A stretch of DNA of 64,000 nt from contig NC_080171.1 of the NCBI RefSeq assembly GCF_950295315.1, positions 94,954,470 through 95,018,469 on the forward strand. Reading direction: 5' to 3'. Origin of the DNA: Erinaceus europaeus. Its lineage: Eukaryota > Chordata > Mammalia > Eulipotyphla > Erinaceidae. Below the pieces are notes generated by a model. That model did not search any database, was not told the DNA's origin, and worked only from the letters and a program-made list of their open reading frames with translations. Position 1 is the stretch's first letter. The number at the start of each line of letters is the position of its first letter. Position numbers and translations under genes: made by a program. Shown here piece after piece: positions 50,758 through 60,359 of this stretch.

Positions 50758-50945
50758 GCACCAAAGTAAAAGACTCTGGGATGGGAGGGGGGGTTATGGT
50801 CCTGGAACATGATGGCAGAGGAGGACCCAGAGAGGGCTGAATTGTTATGTGGAAAGCTTGAGAAATGTTACATGTGTACAAACTACTATATTTTAGTGTT
50901 GACTGCAAAACATTAACCCCCCCACCTGAGGGGGAAAAAAGCCAA
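50758..50945 (+). mobile_element. LINE 3' end, type Y
   Basis: CACCAAAGTAAAAGACTCTG, then GTTATGTGGAAAGC and CAAAACATTAACCCCCC. It shares its start and end with 52475-52640. Confidence 0.6.
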
Positions 50946-52109
50946 AAGTGACAAGTAAATTTTATTGGTTAACTCCAAAAAAAAGTAAAGGCATGCAGCT
51001 TTCCTACTTTAGCAAAGAAAGCTAAAATAGTTTGAGTGAATTCTATAATACTCTTTTCTTCCCTTTTCTCACTTACCAATTCATTTATTTACTTATTATG
51101 GTGACATATTTCAATAAATTTATAATATTATAACAAAAATTTCAAATTCAGCCATAATCTAAAAATTTTTGAGTATAATCTAAAATTATTAACCATAGAA
51201 GTAAAATAAATTTAAAAGAAATCTATATAAGTATGAACATAAAAGTAAGATGTTACCAGATCTCTGGAGCTAAATTGTTTGGAGATCAGTGTTAAGGCTA
51301 AAATATACAACAAACAAGCTGGTTTGCCAAAAATGTTTGAATATTCAAGTGTAGGGCAAACAAATCAAACTTATTATGTATATTAATAGAGCTAAAAAAT
51401 CGCAAGATTACTCCTGGAAACAAAGTAACCTATAAAGTGAAGTATAACCTTACTTTTTACCTTCTAGAAGGGGACTGAAACTGAGAAAGATGATATCCTT
51501 GAAGACTGGGGCCAGGACTGAGTGAAAACACACTCTATCCCATAGTTCTCATTCAAAAATAATAACCCTGGCTTTAAATGGTAGACATCTGATGGTTCCC
51601 AGAGTCTCATCAAAGAGCCTATTACTTCCCTTCTAGCTGGTTACCATAAAATGATACGGATGCTTTTCAAAGAAAGTAACTGCCTAGTCCCTAAAGGATT
51701 ATTTTGTGAGGGACTGTTAGAAAAAAGGACTGGAACAGGAATGAGAAACTGGTCACTAATCTCTACCACTTAATGTGCCTGCCACTGTGTTGCCAAGGCT
51801 CCTGTGGAGTTAACTGAGTTCTTCTTGCTTTTTATTTGATATTCTTCTATGATGTGTCTTTAATAGAAACCCCCCACCACCATCTAAGGAGTCAGGAATT
51901 CAAGGACATATATTTCTGTTTTCCAAATTCTGTAAAATTTACACATATTTTTATAAACAAACAAACAAAAAAAAGAATGTGGTCCAGAAGTGATGTCTAT
52001 ATTCTCTTTAAAATCCTGATATTTTCTATTAATTTGCTATTGGAAAGTAGGCATTCAATTATTTATAACATAATAAAACAATCATTGACAAGTAAAATAA
52101 GTATCATAC
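50946..52109 (-). other. STRBP intron next to the dsRBD1 exon
   Basis: AT-rich, single-copy, no SINE in 1.1 kb. Confidence 0.5.
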
Positions 52110-52309
52110 CTTCACTGCTACATGAAGTTTTGCTGTTTTCTTAGATGGTCCTGAGGCTTCATATGTTGTACCATCCACGTCTACAGACATTGTGAAGACA
52201 GGGGCATGAACAGGGCCAGACTGAGATAAGAGCTTATACTGAAGCCCAGGCCTGATCTGATTGAGCCTCATTAGTGCATTCATAAGGTCTATTGCTTTAC
52301 TGTCCAGAA
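52110..52309 (-). CDS. STRBP: STRBP coding exon, dsRBD1
   Basis: A 200-bp exon starts with two bases completing an Ile codon, then [60 protein letters not shown] and LHVAVK. This is almost a whole double-stranded RNA-binding domain: helix 1 (MNALMRLNQ), three strands, and the RNA-contacting GPSKKTAK turn. ILF3 has the same layout, but the residues match STRBP. Acceptor TTCTTTAACAG, donor AAG|GTATGA. Confidence 0.96.
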
Positions 52310-52474
52310 CTGTTAAAGAAAGAGGAATGACACTGGAGCTTAGAATTACTGTGTTTTAATCATAACATTTAAATGGACACCATAAATTTATCAAACTTTT
52401 AAAGAGCTGCAAACGGAGTTGGAAAAACAAGATCAGAAGATAAAACACAAGTAGAACCTGAACTGAAATTGGCG

Positions 52475-52640
52475 TATTGCACCAAAGTAAAAGACTCTGG
52501 GGTGGGTGGGGGGAGAATACAGGTCCAAAAAGGATGACAGAGGACCTAGTGGGGGTTGTACTGTTATGTGGAAAACTGGTAAACTATTGTACTTACTGTT
52601 GAACGTAAACATTAATTCCCCAATAAAGAAATTTTAAAAA
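52475..52640 (+). mobile_element. LINE 3' end, type Y
   Basis: GCACCAAAGTAAAAGACTCT, TGTTATGTGGAAAACTGG and ATTAATTCCCCAATAAAG. It lies in the STRBP intron just beyond the dsRBD1 exon. Confidence 0.6.
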
Positions 52641-52854
52641 ACTTATCAAATATTTATAAGAATTTCAAAACATATATACAATTTAACTTCATAATTATAA
52701 ATTTCTAAAATTATATGCTACCATCAGTATAAGAATATGCATTACTATATCTACATAGTAATTTCAGCCTGTTAATATTAATATATCTTAAGACTATGAA
52801 GCGTCAAAAACAGACCATATTTTATCTTCAACTCCTCAGTTTATATCAATTCTT

Positions 52855-53107
52855 TTTTTAAAAAATATTTATTCCCTTGTTATGACTGTTATAGTTATTA
52901 TTGTTGCTCTTGATATCGTCGTTGTTGGATAGGACAGAGAGAAATGGAGAGAGGAGGGGAAAAGAGGGAAGAGAAAGACACCTGCAGACCTGCTTCAGTG
53001 CTTGTGAAGCAACTCCCCTGCAGGTGGGGAGCTGGGGGCTTGAACCGGGATCCTTACGCTGATCCTTGCGCTTGGCGCCATGTGCACTGTGCTACTGTCC
53101 AACTCCT
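52855..53107 (-). mobile_element. Family A SINE with 17-bp TSD
   Basis: Reversed, slightly shortened copy. TSD at 52838-52854 and 53108-53124 (AGTTTATAYCAATTCTT, one mismatch). Confidence 0.92.
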
Positions 53108-53169
53108 AGTTTATACCAATTCTTAAAATTCTAATTCAAATCAGTTTGTAATTTTCATTTTTATACATA

Positions 53170-53323
53170 GCTTTTTTTTTTTTAAGAGAGAGAGAAAAAC
53201 AGAGAGAATGACCACAGTACTGCTCAGCTCTGGTTTTATGGCAGGGCTGGAGACTGAACTTGGGACCTAAGAGCTTCAGGCATAAAAAGTCTTTTGCATA
53301 ACCATTATGCTGTCTCCCCAGCC
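53170..53323 (-). mobile_element. Family D SINE
   Basis: Long T/A tail, then CAGTACTGCTCAGCTCTGG to GCATAACCATTATGCTGTC; 63 bp from the STRBP exon at 53387. Confidence 0.88.
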
Positions 53324-53386
53324 ACTACAAATTTCAAAGACTACAAATTCTATCTAGTTCACATTTAGAAGAAAAGTTTTACACAC

Positions 53387-53479
53387 TTTTCCTTAAGTTT
53401 CGTTTCATCTTCTTATTAGGATCTTTATCATCCCCTAATCCATCTTCAAATGGCCTTTTCAGAGCCGAGGACCCAGCAC
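53387..53479 (-). CDS. STRBP: STRBP coding exon, basic nuclear localisation segment
   Basis: A 93-bp exon enters with two bases of a split codon ending GT and leaves with one base (A of the Ile codon completed at 52309). It encodes [20 protein letters not shown] and [13 protein letters not shown] plus KKMKR separated by an acidic spacer resembles the bipartite nuclear localisation signal between the DZF and dsRBD regions in ILF3-family proteins. It is the most upstream STRBP exon I can find; the DZF exons must lie beyond 64000. Donor A|GTGTGT is non-ideal but GT. Confidence 0.92.
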
Positions 53480-53823
53480 CTAAATAAGATAAAATACTAA
53501 AGATTCATTATCAGCCAAAACAGTGAGTCCACTTACTCTTATCAAATATATCTAAAATGTTCAGAACAGCAAATTTAGGAATCACCATGACCATACCCAG
53601 CTTTCATAAATTAAATTAGCAAATTAAGAGCCATGTGAAAGCAGAAAATGGTAAGTTTTTAATAACACCCCTTTTAACATATTCCTACTTATGCTTATGT
53701 ATACATGTATCTATGCATACATTCACATATGAATAAACAAAAAGTCTAGAAAAGGTATATATCAAAATGGTTTTTTAAATTTTTTTAAATGTATTTATTT
53801 TCCCTTTTGTTGTCCTTGTTGTT

Positions 53824-53903
53824 TTTCATTGTTGTATTATTACTGTTTTCATTGTGTTTCATTGTTGTATTATTACTGTTTTCATTGTTGTATTATTACT
53901 GTT
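53824..53903 (+). repeat. Short tandem repeat at the 5' junction of the retrotransposon
   Basis: Three copies of a unit starting TTTCATTGTTGTATTATTAC with spacings of about 33 and 23 bases lie between the SINE tail and the element. The unit resembles the SINE sequence ATTGTTGTAGTTATTATTG, so it is an expansion of SINE sequence directly abutting the insertion. Confidence 0.8.
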
Positions 53904-55083
53904 GAAGAATTTAAAGACGGGTGCTGTCTTTGTTGATCTCACAGCAGCCTATGACACGGTCTGGCACCGTGGTCTCCTAGTCAAGATCTCAAGATGCCTG
54001 CCTCCATGGGTGGCCAACACTATATCGTTTCTTCTCCAAAACTTAAGATTCCGGGTGCATCTGGGTGACAAGTCTAGCAGATGGAGACTTGTCTCAAGTG
54101 GCCTCCCCCAGGGCTCTGTTCTGGCTCCTACACTATTTAATATTTACATCAATGACCTCCCAGAAACTTCTTCAAGGAAGTTCATCTACGCCGATGACAT
54201 CTGCTGTGCAACTCAGGCATCCAAGTTCGACATCCTCGAGGAAACACTCACGAAAGACATGTCTCTGATATCTGATTACTGTAAAAAATGGCGACTAATC
54301 CCTAGCACTGCAAAAACGGTATCATCTGTTTTCCATCTACACCATGCCTTGGCCTCACGTGAGCTTAATGTGCAGCTTGGCGATACGAGAATCCGGCATG
54401 AAGCCCAGCCAGTCTATCTTGGCATTACTCTCGATCACACTCTGTCATTTCACAAACATCTCATAAAAACTGCAGCAAAGGTGGGCGCGAGGAATCACAT
54501 CATTGCAAGACTGGCCAGCTCCTCATGGGGCGCGAGCGCTTCCACACTACGATCATCATCTTTGGCATTATGCTATTCCACTGCAGAATACTGTGCCCCA
54601 GTATGGTTCCGTAGCCCCCATGTTCACTTGGTCGATTCCAAATTATATTCCTCCATGAGGATAATTTCTGGAACCATCCGTTCCACCCCGGTTCCATGGC
54701 TGCCAGTTCTTAGCAACATCGCCCCGCCAGATATTCATCGGGATGCAGCATCATCTAAGTTCATTTCCCACGTCTATGCTCGACCGGACCTGCCAATATA
54801 CGCGGATATCTTCACCCACCCTGTTCAATGCTTGACGTCTCGTCACCCAATCTGGTCCCCTACGCCTACACTGAACTTCTCTGTTCCAGTCTCTTGGAAA
54901 CAGAGTTGGCAGTCAGCTGAGGTAAAGAACAAACACCTCATCACAGACCCCTGCAAGCGTCAACCCGGCTTTGACCTAGCACGTTATGATTGGGCTCTCC
55001 TCAATCGCTATCGAACAGGCCATGGCCGGTGCGCCACTATGTTCCATCGCTGGGGAGCCAGAGGGGAGCCAGAGACGACCTGA
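53854..55083 (+). pseudogene. 409-codon reverse-transcriptase open frame, frameshifted near its end
   Basis: The first 17 codons, including the ATG, come from the T-rich SINE/tandem-repeat flank (MFHCCIITVFIVVLLLL, accidentally hydrophobic). Retrotransposon sequence starts at codon 18. Codons 18-about 400 carry RT motifs A, B and YADD, the thumb and the start of the C-terminal region (LNRYRTGHGRCATMFHRWGA). An 11-bp tandem duplication then shifts the frame and ends the protein at 55083; the original frame continues to a stop at 55223 with the Cys/His motif. The lack of endonuclease and 5' region makes it non-autonomous. Confidence 0.8.
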
Positions 55084-55231
55084 ACTGCCCCTGCGGCTCC
55101 AGACAGACTATGACCCACATAGTCAACGACTGCCACCTCTCCAGATTCAAAGGAGGTCTCGAAACTTTACATCAGGCTCAACCTGACGCTGTTGACTGGC
55201 TATGGAAGAAGGGCAAACGCTAGAAGAAGAA
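53904..55231 (+). mobile_element. 5'-truncated non-LTR retrotransposon of non-typical mammalian type
   Basis: The element begins inside the reverse transcriptase palm: FVDLTAAYDTVWHRG (motif A, catalytic Asp), GLPQGSVLAPTLFNIYINDL (motif B region) and FIYADDICC (catalytic YADD), then thumb sequence with YLGITLDHTLSFHKH and LCYSTAEYCAPVW. After a frame break, a C-terminal Cys/His cluster (CPCG to HIVNDC) and a TAG stop follow. The 3' end is a short AGAAGAAGAA tail, not poly(A). It is flanked by ACTGTT at 53898-53903 and 55232-55237 (6-bp TSD) and lies within a family A SINE. The domain order is that of single-endonuclease LINEs of the Jockey/CR1/RTEX group, with closest remembered relatives in invertebrates and fish; the exact clade is not settled. 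Base composition is visibly richer in G+C than its surroundings. Confidence 0.85.
55052..55073 (+). repeat. 11-bp tandem duplication that breaks the RT frame
   Basis: GGGGAGCCAGA occurs twice in direct succession (55052-55062 and 55063-55073). Counting only one copy keeps the frame open into the C-terminal Cys/His region, so this duplication is the only lesion seen in the surviving part. Confidence 0.9.
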
Positions 55232-55507
55232 ACTGTTGTTATTGATGTTGTCATTGTTGTATAGGACAGAGAGAAATGGAGAGAGGAGGGGAAGACAGAG
55301 AGGGGGAGAGAAAGATAAGACACCTGCAGACCTGCTTCACCGCCTGTGAAGCAACTCCCCTACAGGTGGGGAGCCGGGGGCTCAAACCGGGATCCTTTTG
55401 CCTGTCCTTGCGCTTTGCACCACGTGCGCTTAACCCGGTGCACTACTGCCCAACTCCCTATATCAAAATGTTTAAGGCAATTGTCCAGTTATAAGATTCA
55501 CTAAAAA

Positions 55508-55530
55508 CATATATATATATATATATATTT
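55508..55530 (+). repeat. (TA)n microsatellite
   Basis: About 11 TA units. Confidence 0.9.
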
Positions 55531-55534
55531 ACTT

Positions 55535-55790
55535 TTATGAGATAAATATGTAGACAGAAAGACAGAGATGACAGAGCACTCATCAGCACTGGTTTATGGT
55601 ACTGTCCGGGAATGAATCTGGGCTTAAGGTTCATTTCCACTAATGTACTTTCAAGTATTAAGTAACTTAAAATTTCATGTATTATTTTTTTAATTCACGT
55701 TAGGGTCAGGAGATGGTTCAGTAGTAGACTATACATATGTTCACCTTGAATATTGAAGCTTTCAGTCTTATCCCCAATACCATATAAAAT
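55535..55790. mobile_element. Two old SINE-like fragments
   Basis: A reversed D/F-like piece (55535-55640, GACAGAGATGACAGAGCAC) and a forward piece (55702-55790, GGTCAGGAGATGGTTCAGT). Confidence 0.4.
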
Positions 55791-55996
55791 TCAAATCTAA
55801 TCTTACGCTTTTGGAAATCTGTTTCATACTACAAAATATTCTAGCTATTCAAATTTTATTCAAAAACTTATTTGCAGTTCACCTTCAACATAAGGTTTCT
55901 TGAGCTTTTCTCCCACATCAACTTTCTAAGTGTTTCTATTCATACTAGAAATTTTTTTAAAAAGTTACCAAATGTGCTCATGTGTCATTCACTACC

Positions 55997-56017
55997 ATAT
56001 ATATATATATATATATC
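55997..56017 (+). repeat. (TA)n microsatellite
   Basis: About 10 TA units. Confidence 0.9.
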
Positions 56018-56324
56018 TTATGTTTCTTAGTGGTCTATGATGGTCAAAGGTATGTTTCTATTTGTCTTGTATATTATGAACTAAAATACCACTTAGAAAT
56101 GCCTCTTATGGATATGAGTAAAAAACTAACTAAACCGGTATTAATCAATTTCTTGGATAAAGCAGTTAGTTAGGTATAAGGCAAGAGCTCTGGCTGTCCA
56201 AATTAAAAAGCAGTGTAAAAATTTATCAACCTGCCCTAACATTAAGTACTTCCCTGTCTTTAACTCAAAAGTTGGCTGTTGGGTTTACCTGAAAAAAAGT
56301 TATACCTAATGTTGGACTGAAAAA

Positions 56325-56420
56325 GCATGAGGTCCTGAGAATGATCCCTATACTTCACATACCAGAAGAATCCTCAGGCTGTCTCTCTCATGTTAATCAG
56401 AAAATAAACAAATATTATTA
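56325..56420 (+). mobile_element. Family C SINE, 5'-truncated
   Basis: AAAGCATGAGGTCCTGAGAA to CTGTCTCTCTCATG. Confidence 0.6.
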
Positions 56421-56529
56421 TTATTTAAAGTTATGCCCAACCAAGATTCATGTCATTAGACTATATCTAGTGAAACCTTAAAATGCTACAGGGATTACCT
56501 ACACATTCTCTGTTAAGATTTATTGTCCC

Positions 56530-56813
56530 GGGAGTCGGGCTGTAGCGCAGCGGGTTAAGCGCAGGTGGCGCAAAGCACGAGGACCGGCATAAGGATCCCG
56601 GTTCGAACCCCGGCTCCCCACCTGCAGGGGAGTCGCTTCACAGGCGGTGAAGCAGGTCTGCAGGTGTCTTTCTCTCCTCCTCTCTGTCTTCCCCTCCTCT
56701 CTCCATTTCTCTCTGTCCTATCCAACAATGACAACAACAATAATAACTACAACAATAAAACAACAAGGGCAACAAAAGGGAATAAATAAATAAAAATAAA
56801 TATTAAAAAAAAA
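56530..56813 (+). mobile_element. Young family A SINE with intact Pol III boxes and TSD
   Basis: A box TAGCGCAGCGG at 56543-56553 and B box GGTTCGAACCC at 56600-56610 both fit the tRNA promoter consensus. Perfect TSD AAGATTTATTGTCCC at 56515-56529 and 56814-56828. Nearly the same sequence as the copy at 59228. Confidence 0.96.
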
Positions 56814-56828
56814 AAGATTTATTGTCCC

Positions 56829-57360
56829 TTGAGGTAAATGTTGACTTTGACATTTGTTTTAGTCTTTCCCATTCAGGTCAATCAATTCTGATGCTCTCTT
56901 CAACAAAAGGTACTATATATTTGTATCTGCTAACTGCTGTGTTTTATTTGTAATATATAAATCTATGAGTGTGCCAAGCTCCCAGAACACTGTCTTTTAA
57001 AAGACAAAAGTTGAAAAGGAATGGCATCTATTCAGTCAGTTTCCAAATTAAAAATCACTCTGATTGCCTGGAAATCACAAGCTGGGTTGCATGAACAGAT
57101 CTATTTTCTAGATCCTTCAGCTACACAAATAGACCTCTATGGACTAAGCTTCATTCTTCCATCCCAGTTATTAAAAAACCTGAAATTAATCACAGTAGAA
57201 ATCTGAAGAATAAATAGGGTTGTTTTATAAAATGCAAATAGTTTCCAACTTCAAAAAGGAATATCTAAAAATGAAAAGTGATGATTTGAGAGACAATATT
57301 TTTTCAGAATAGCATGCAAGTCATTAAAATATGCCAGACATTGTTCCTTTTTTGTCTAAA
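56829..57360 (-). other. STRBP intron, single-copy stretch
   Basis: I looked for DZF-domain exons here and found none. Confidence 0.45.
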
Positions 57361-57558
57361 TATTTTTATTGCCTTTATTTATTTGTTGGATTGAGACAGC
57401 CAGAAATCAAGAGGAAGGGAGTGATAGAGAGGGAACGAGACAGAGACACCCGCAATACTGCTTCACCACTCACAAAGGTTTCCCCCTGCAGGTGGGGTTC
57501 AGGGGCTTGAACCTGGGTTCTTGCACATATATATTATATTATGTGTACTCAACCAGTC
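57361..57558 (-). mobile_element. Family B SINE
   Basis: TTGGATTGAGACAGCCAGAA to GTGTACTCAACCAG. Confidence 0.85.
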
Positions 57559-57644
57559 TCCATATACTAATACTTTACATGCATTAATATATTTAATCCT
57601 TACAGCATCCTGTTAAACCTATACTTTTAAGATTCTCAATATAG

Positions 57645-57970
57645 GGGCCAGGAGGTGGCATACCTATTTGAATGCACACGTTGCCAAACTGGAGGTTTAA
57701 ACCCTCAGTCCCCTCCTGCAGGGGAGAAGCTTCATAGTGGCAAAATAGTGCTGCAGGTGTCTCTTTATTTCCTCCTCCCCTCTCAATTTGCTCTGTACTA
57801 ACAACTTTAAAAAAGGGGGGGGGGATAAGAAAAAAATGTAAAAGGAAAGGGAAGTGGGAAAGGGGAAAGGAAAGAGAAAATGATAAAGGGAAATATGGCC
57901 ATTGTGAGCACTGGATTTGTCATGTAGGCACTGAACCACATCAATAACCCTGGCAATAAAAAATAAAATA
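57645..57970 (+). mobile_element. Composite SINE: family B head with family A long-form end
   Basis: B-type head (GGCCAGGAGGTGGCATACCT) and core, then a purine-rich stretch, then the long-form end (GAGCACTGGATTTGTCATG, CAATAACCCTGGC). Confidence 0.75.
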
Positions 57971-58059
57971 AAGTTATTTTATGAGCTTAGTATTCATCCA
58001 ACAATGAATAGTAACTGAATTTTTTTTTTAATATGGGCAATTTCCCTGTCTTTATTTTG

Positions 58060-58375
58060 CCACCAGGATTATCACTAGGGTTCAGTGCTTATAAAAGTCC
58101 ACTACTTCTGGTAGCAATTTTTATTCCTAGTTTTTTTTTTTCTTTTCCTTTTTCTTTTTTTAAACTGTCACTAGGGTTATTGATGTGGCTCCATGCCAGC
58201 ATGAAGAGTCCAAGTAAGAAAGGTATTACTGATAAGGTTATGTATATATTTATTATTTATCAGATAGATGACAAAGGGAGTGGGGAGACATGGGGGGAGA
58301 GGGATACCTGCAGGCCTGCTTCACCACTCATGAAACTTTCCCCCTGGAGATAGGAACTAACTTGGCATGAAGAAG
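58060..58375 (-). mobile_element. Old SINE, long form, reversed
   Basis: Reversed long end (GCCACCAGGATTATCACTAG, seen again as GTCACTAGGGTTATTGATG at 58166), then CCTGCTTCACCACTCATGAA. Probably two overlapping or nested old copies. Confidence 0.6.
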
Positions 58376-58677
58376 GGTGTGGTAGTAAATAAGGCAGAAA
58401 GTTAAATCTATGAAGCAACAGTTCTTAATCCTACTCAATACTAGCTGCCACTAACTCACCAGAAGAACTTTTACAAAATATGGATGTTCTACTATGTCAT
58501 GAAAAAGTAAGTAAATTACAGGGGAAAGAAAAACAAATAATCCTCTCCTGATAAGAAGAATTATTAAACCTTGACAAGATAAAAATAATACTTATTTCTG
58601 GAAAGTAAGGAAATACAGAGCCAAGATCTAGGAAGGGGAAAGAAAACACTGTAGGAAATAGGAAATCCTATTTCAAT

Positions 58678-58840
58678 GGTCTGGGAGGTGGCACAGTGGA
58701 TAAAACATTAGACGCCAAGCATGAGATTCTGAGTTCAATTCCCAGCTGCACATGTGCCAGAGTGATGTCCGGTTCTTTCTCTCCTCCTATTTTTCTCATT
58801 AACAAATAAATAAGATCTTTTTTAAAAAAAAAAAAAAATC
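58678..58840 (+). mobile_element. Family C SINE
   Basis: GGTCTGGGAGGTGGCACAGT to a long A-run. Confidence 0.92.
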
Positions 58841-59227
58841 ACATTTCAGCTAGAGGCATCTTCTAAATCCAAAATAACTCACCAAGAACAAAACAGAGTA
58901 CCTTAAAAGGCACCCCATTCTCAGAGATAAAAATCTGAAGTTCAAAGTCTATCAAGAAAGGAAAGCCTATTAAGTTCCTCATGCTTGGAATAGGGTCAAA
59001 GCAGTGCACTTGGAGGTTAAGTCTATCAAGTGGATAGGATAGAAAACCAGTTTCAAATTATTTTCATTAACAGATGCAAGACTGCCAGTTCTACTAGCCA
59101 TCTCCTAGAAACAAATTCAAATCTTCGTTAGAGTAAGATATTACTTTAGACTTTATGCTCTCTGTAATTTTTCATTTTAAATCTCTAGCATTTATAATAG
59201 CCAAATACATAAGAAAAAAGTACAATA
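58841..59227 (-). other. STRBP intron, single-copy stretch
   Basis: No repeat. A short minus-strand open piece near 58900-58950 was considered as an exon and rejected. Confidence 0.45.
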
Positions 59228-59504
59228 GGGAGTCGGGCTGTAGCGCAGCGGGTTAAGCCCAGGTGGCGCAAAGCACAAGGACTGGCATAAGGATCCCGGT
59301 TCAAACCCTGGCTCCCCACTTGCAGGGGAGTCGCTTCACAGGCGGTGAAGCAGATCTGCAGGTGTCTTTCTCTCCTCCTCTCTGTCTTCCCCTCCTCTCT
59401 CCATTTCTCTCTGTCCTATCCAACAATGACAACAACAATAATAACTACAACAATAAAACAACAAGGGCAACAAAAGGGAATAAATAAAATAAAATAAAAT
59501 AAAC
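59228..59504 (+). mobile_element. Young family A SINE with TSD
   Basis: Same diagnostic head (TCGGGCTGTAGCGCAGCGGG) and tail as the copy at 56530. TSD TACAATA at 59221-59227 and 59505-59511. B box GGTTCAAACCC carries a CG decay. Confidence 0.95.
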
Positions 59505-59604
59505 TACAATAAAAAGATAAGAGAAGGAACAGAAAAACAGAAAGCTACAACATGGACCGAGATGATAGCGTTTTCAAGAACAAACTTTATTTAAAAGAAT
59601 GATG

Positions 59605-59736
59605 AGTTGGGGTAGATAGGATAATGGTTATGCAAAGAAAGTATGGTGTATGAGGCTCCAAAGTCCCAGGTTCTATCCCCCTGCACCACCATAAGCCAGG
59701 GCTGAGCAATGCTCTAGTTTAAAAAAAAAAAAAAAT
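59605..59736 (+). mobile_element. Family D SINE
   Basis: GGATAATGGTTATGCAAAG to GCCAGGGCTGAGCAATGCTC with an A-run. Confidence 0.88.
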
Positions 59737-59751
59737 CAAAATGCAAAAATT

Positions 59752-59876
59752 AAAGAGCCAGGAAGACAGCAGAAAGACATTCATGCCTGAGTCATCAAAA
59801 GTTTCAGGGCCCAATCCCCAGCAACTCCATAAGCCAGAGCTGAGTAGTGCTCAAGTAAAAAAAGAAAAAAAAAAGT
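59752..59876 (+). mobile_element. Family D SINE
   Basis: GAGCCAGGAAGACAGCAGAA to GCCAGAGCTGAGTAGTGCTC; in tandem with the previous copy. Confidence 0.85.
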
Positions 59877-60359
59877 AACTAACAAAAGTTTATTTTTTTA
59901 AATTTAAAATAAATTCTCACAAAAGACCCCAAACATTTAAAATTGTCAGATATGCAAGAGAAAATAGATAATTCACAATGAATTATCATTAACACATTAA
60001 CACAATGAATAATCATGAAGTGACAAGTAAAGAAAATTCTGGCTACCAACTGCAGAAAAAGAACATAGGAATCAGAGTCAGCAGACTTTCAGAGAACTTA
60101 TCATTCTCAAAAACTGATTATATACTGTGCCAAAAAATATGTCTTAGCAAATATCAAAAGACAATACATAAAAAGCATGTTCTTAAAGAGTATACTAGAA
60201 TAAGAAATCAAATAATAAAGAGATAAACAGAACAACTTCATTAGTCTGGAAAGTAAGGAATGGCATTTAAATAGCTCATACTAGTAACAATTAATAACAA
60301 GGGAATTTTTAATAACAATAACAAGGGAATTAATAAAATGGAATTTTTTATTTACAGTT
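59877..60359 (-). other. STRBP intron, A-rich stretch of unknown origin
   Basis: A 73-codon open frame at 60005-60226 has Lys/Ile-rich sequence that looks like decayed transposon coding sequence, but I cannot name the family. Confidence 0.3.

Larger units (their letters stand above)
53770..55458 (-). mobile_element. Family A SINE split by the retrotransposon
   Basis: SINE parts are 53770-53903 (A/T-rich tail end) and 55238-55458 (body and head). The whole composite is flanked by a perfect TATATCAAAATG TSD at 53758-53769 and 55459-55470. So the SINE landed first and the retrotransposon later. Confidence 0.9.

Noticed and set aside
53854..55083. Annotating the 409-codon frame as a host gene, or as contamination
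   Set aside because: The start lies in a SINE tail and the frame lacks the endonuclease and C-terminus, so it is a truncated element. Contamination is unlikely because it has a TSD and lies within a host SINE that itself has a TSD.
58880..58960. Possible minus-strand exon ending at a GTACTC donor
   Set aside because: The translation (DFELQIFISENGVPFK) does not match the DZF domain of STRBP and no good acceptor with correct phase was found.
60005..60226. 73-codon Lys-rich open frame as a possible gene
   Set aside because: Looks like decayed transposon sequence in A-rich DNA; no family could be named.
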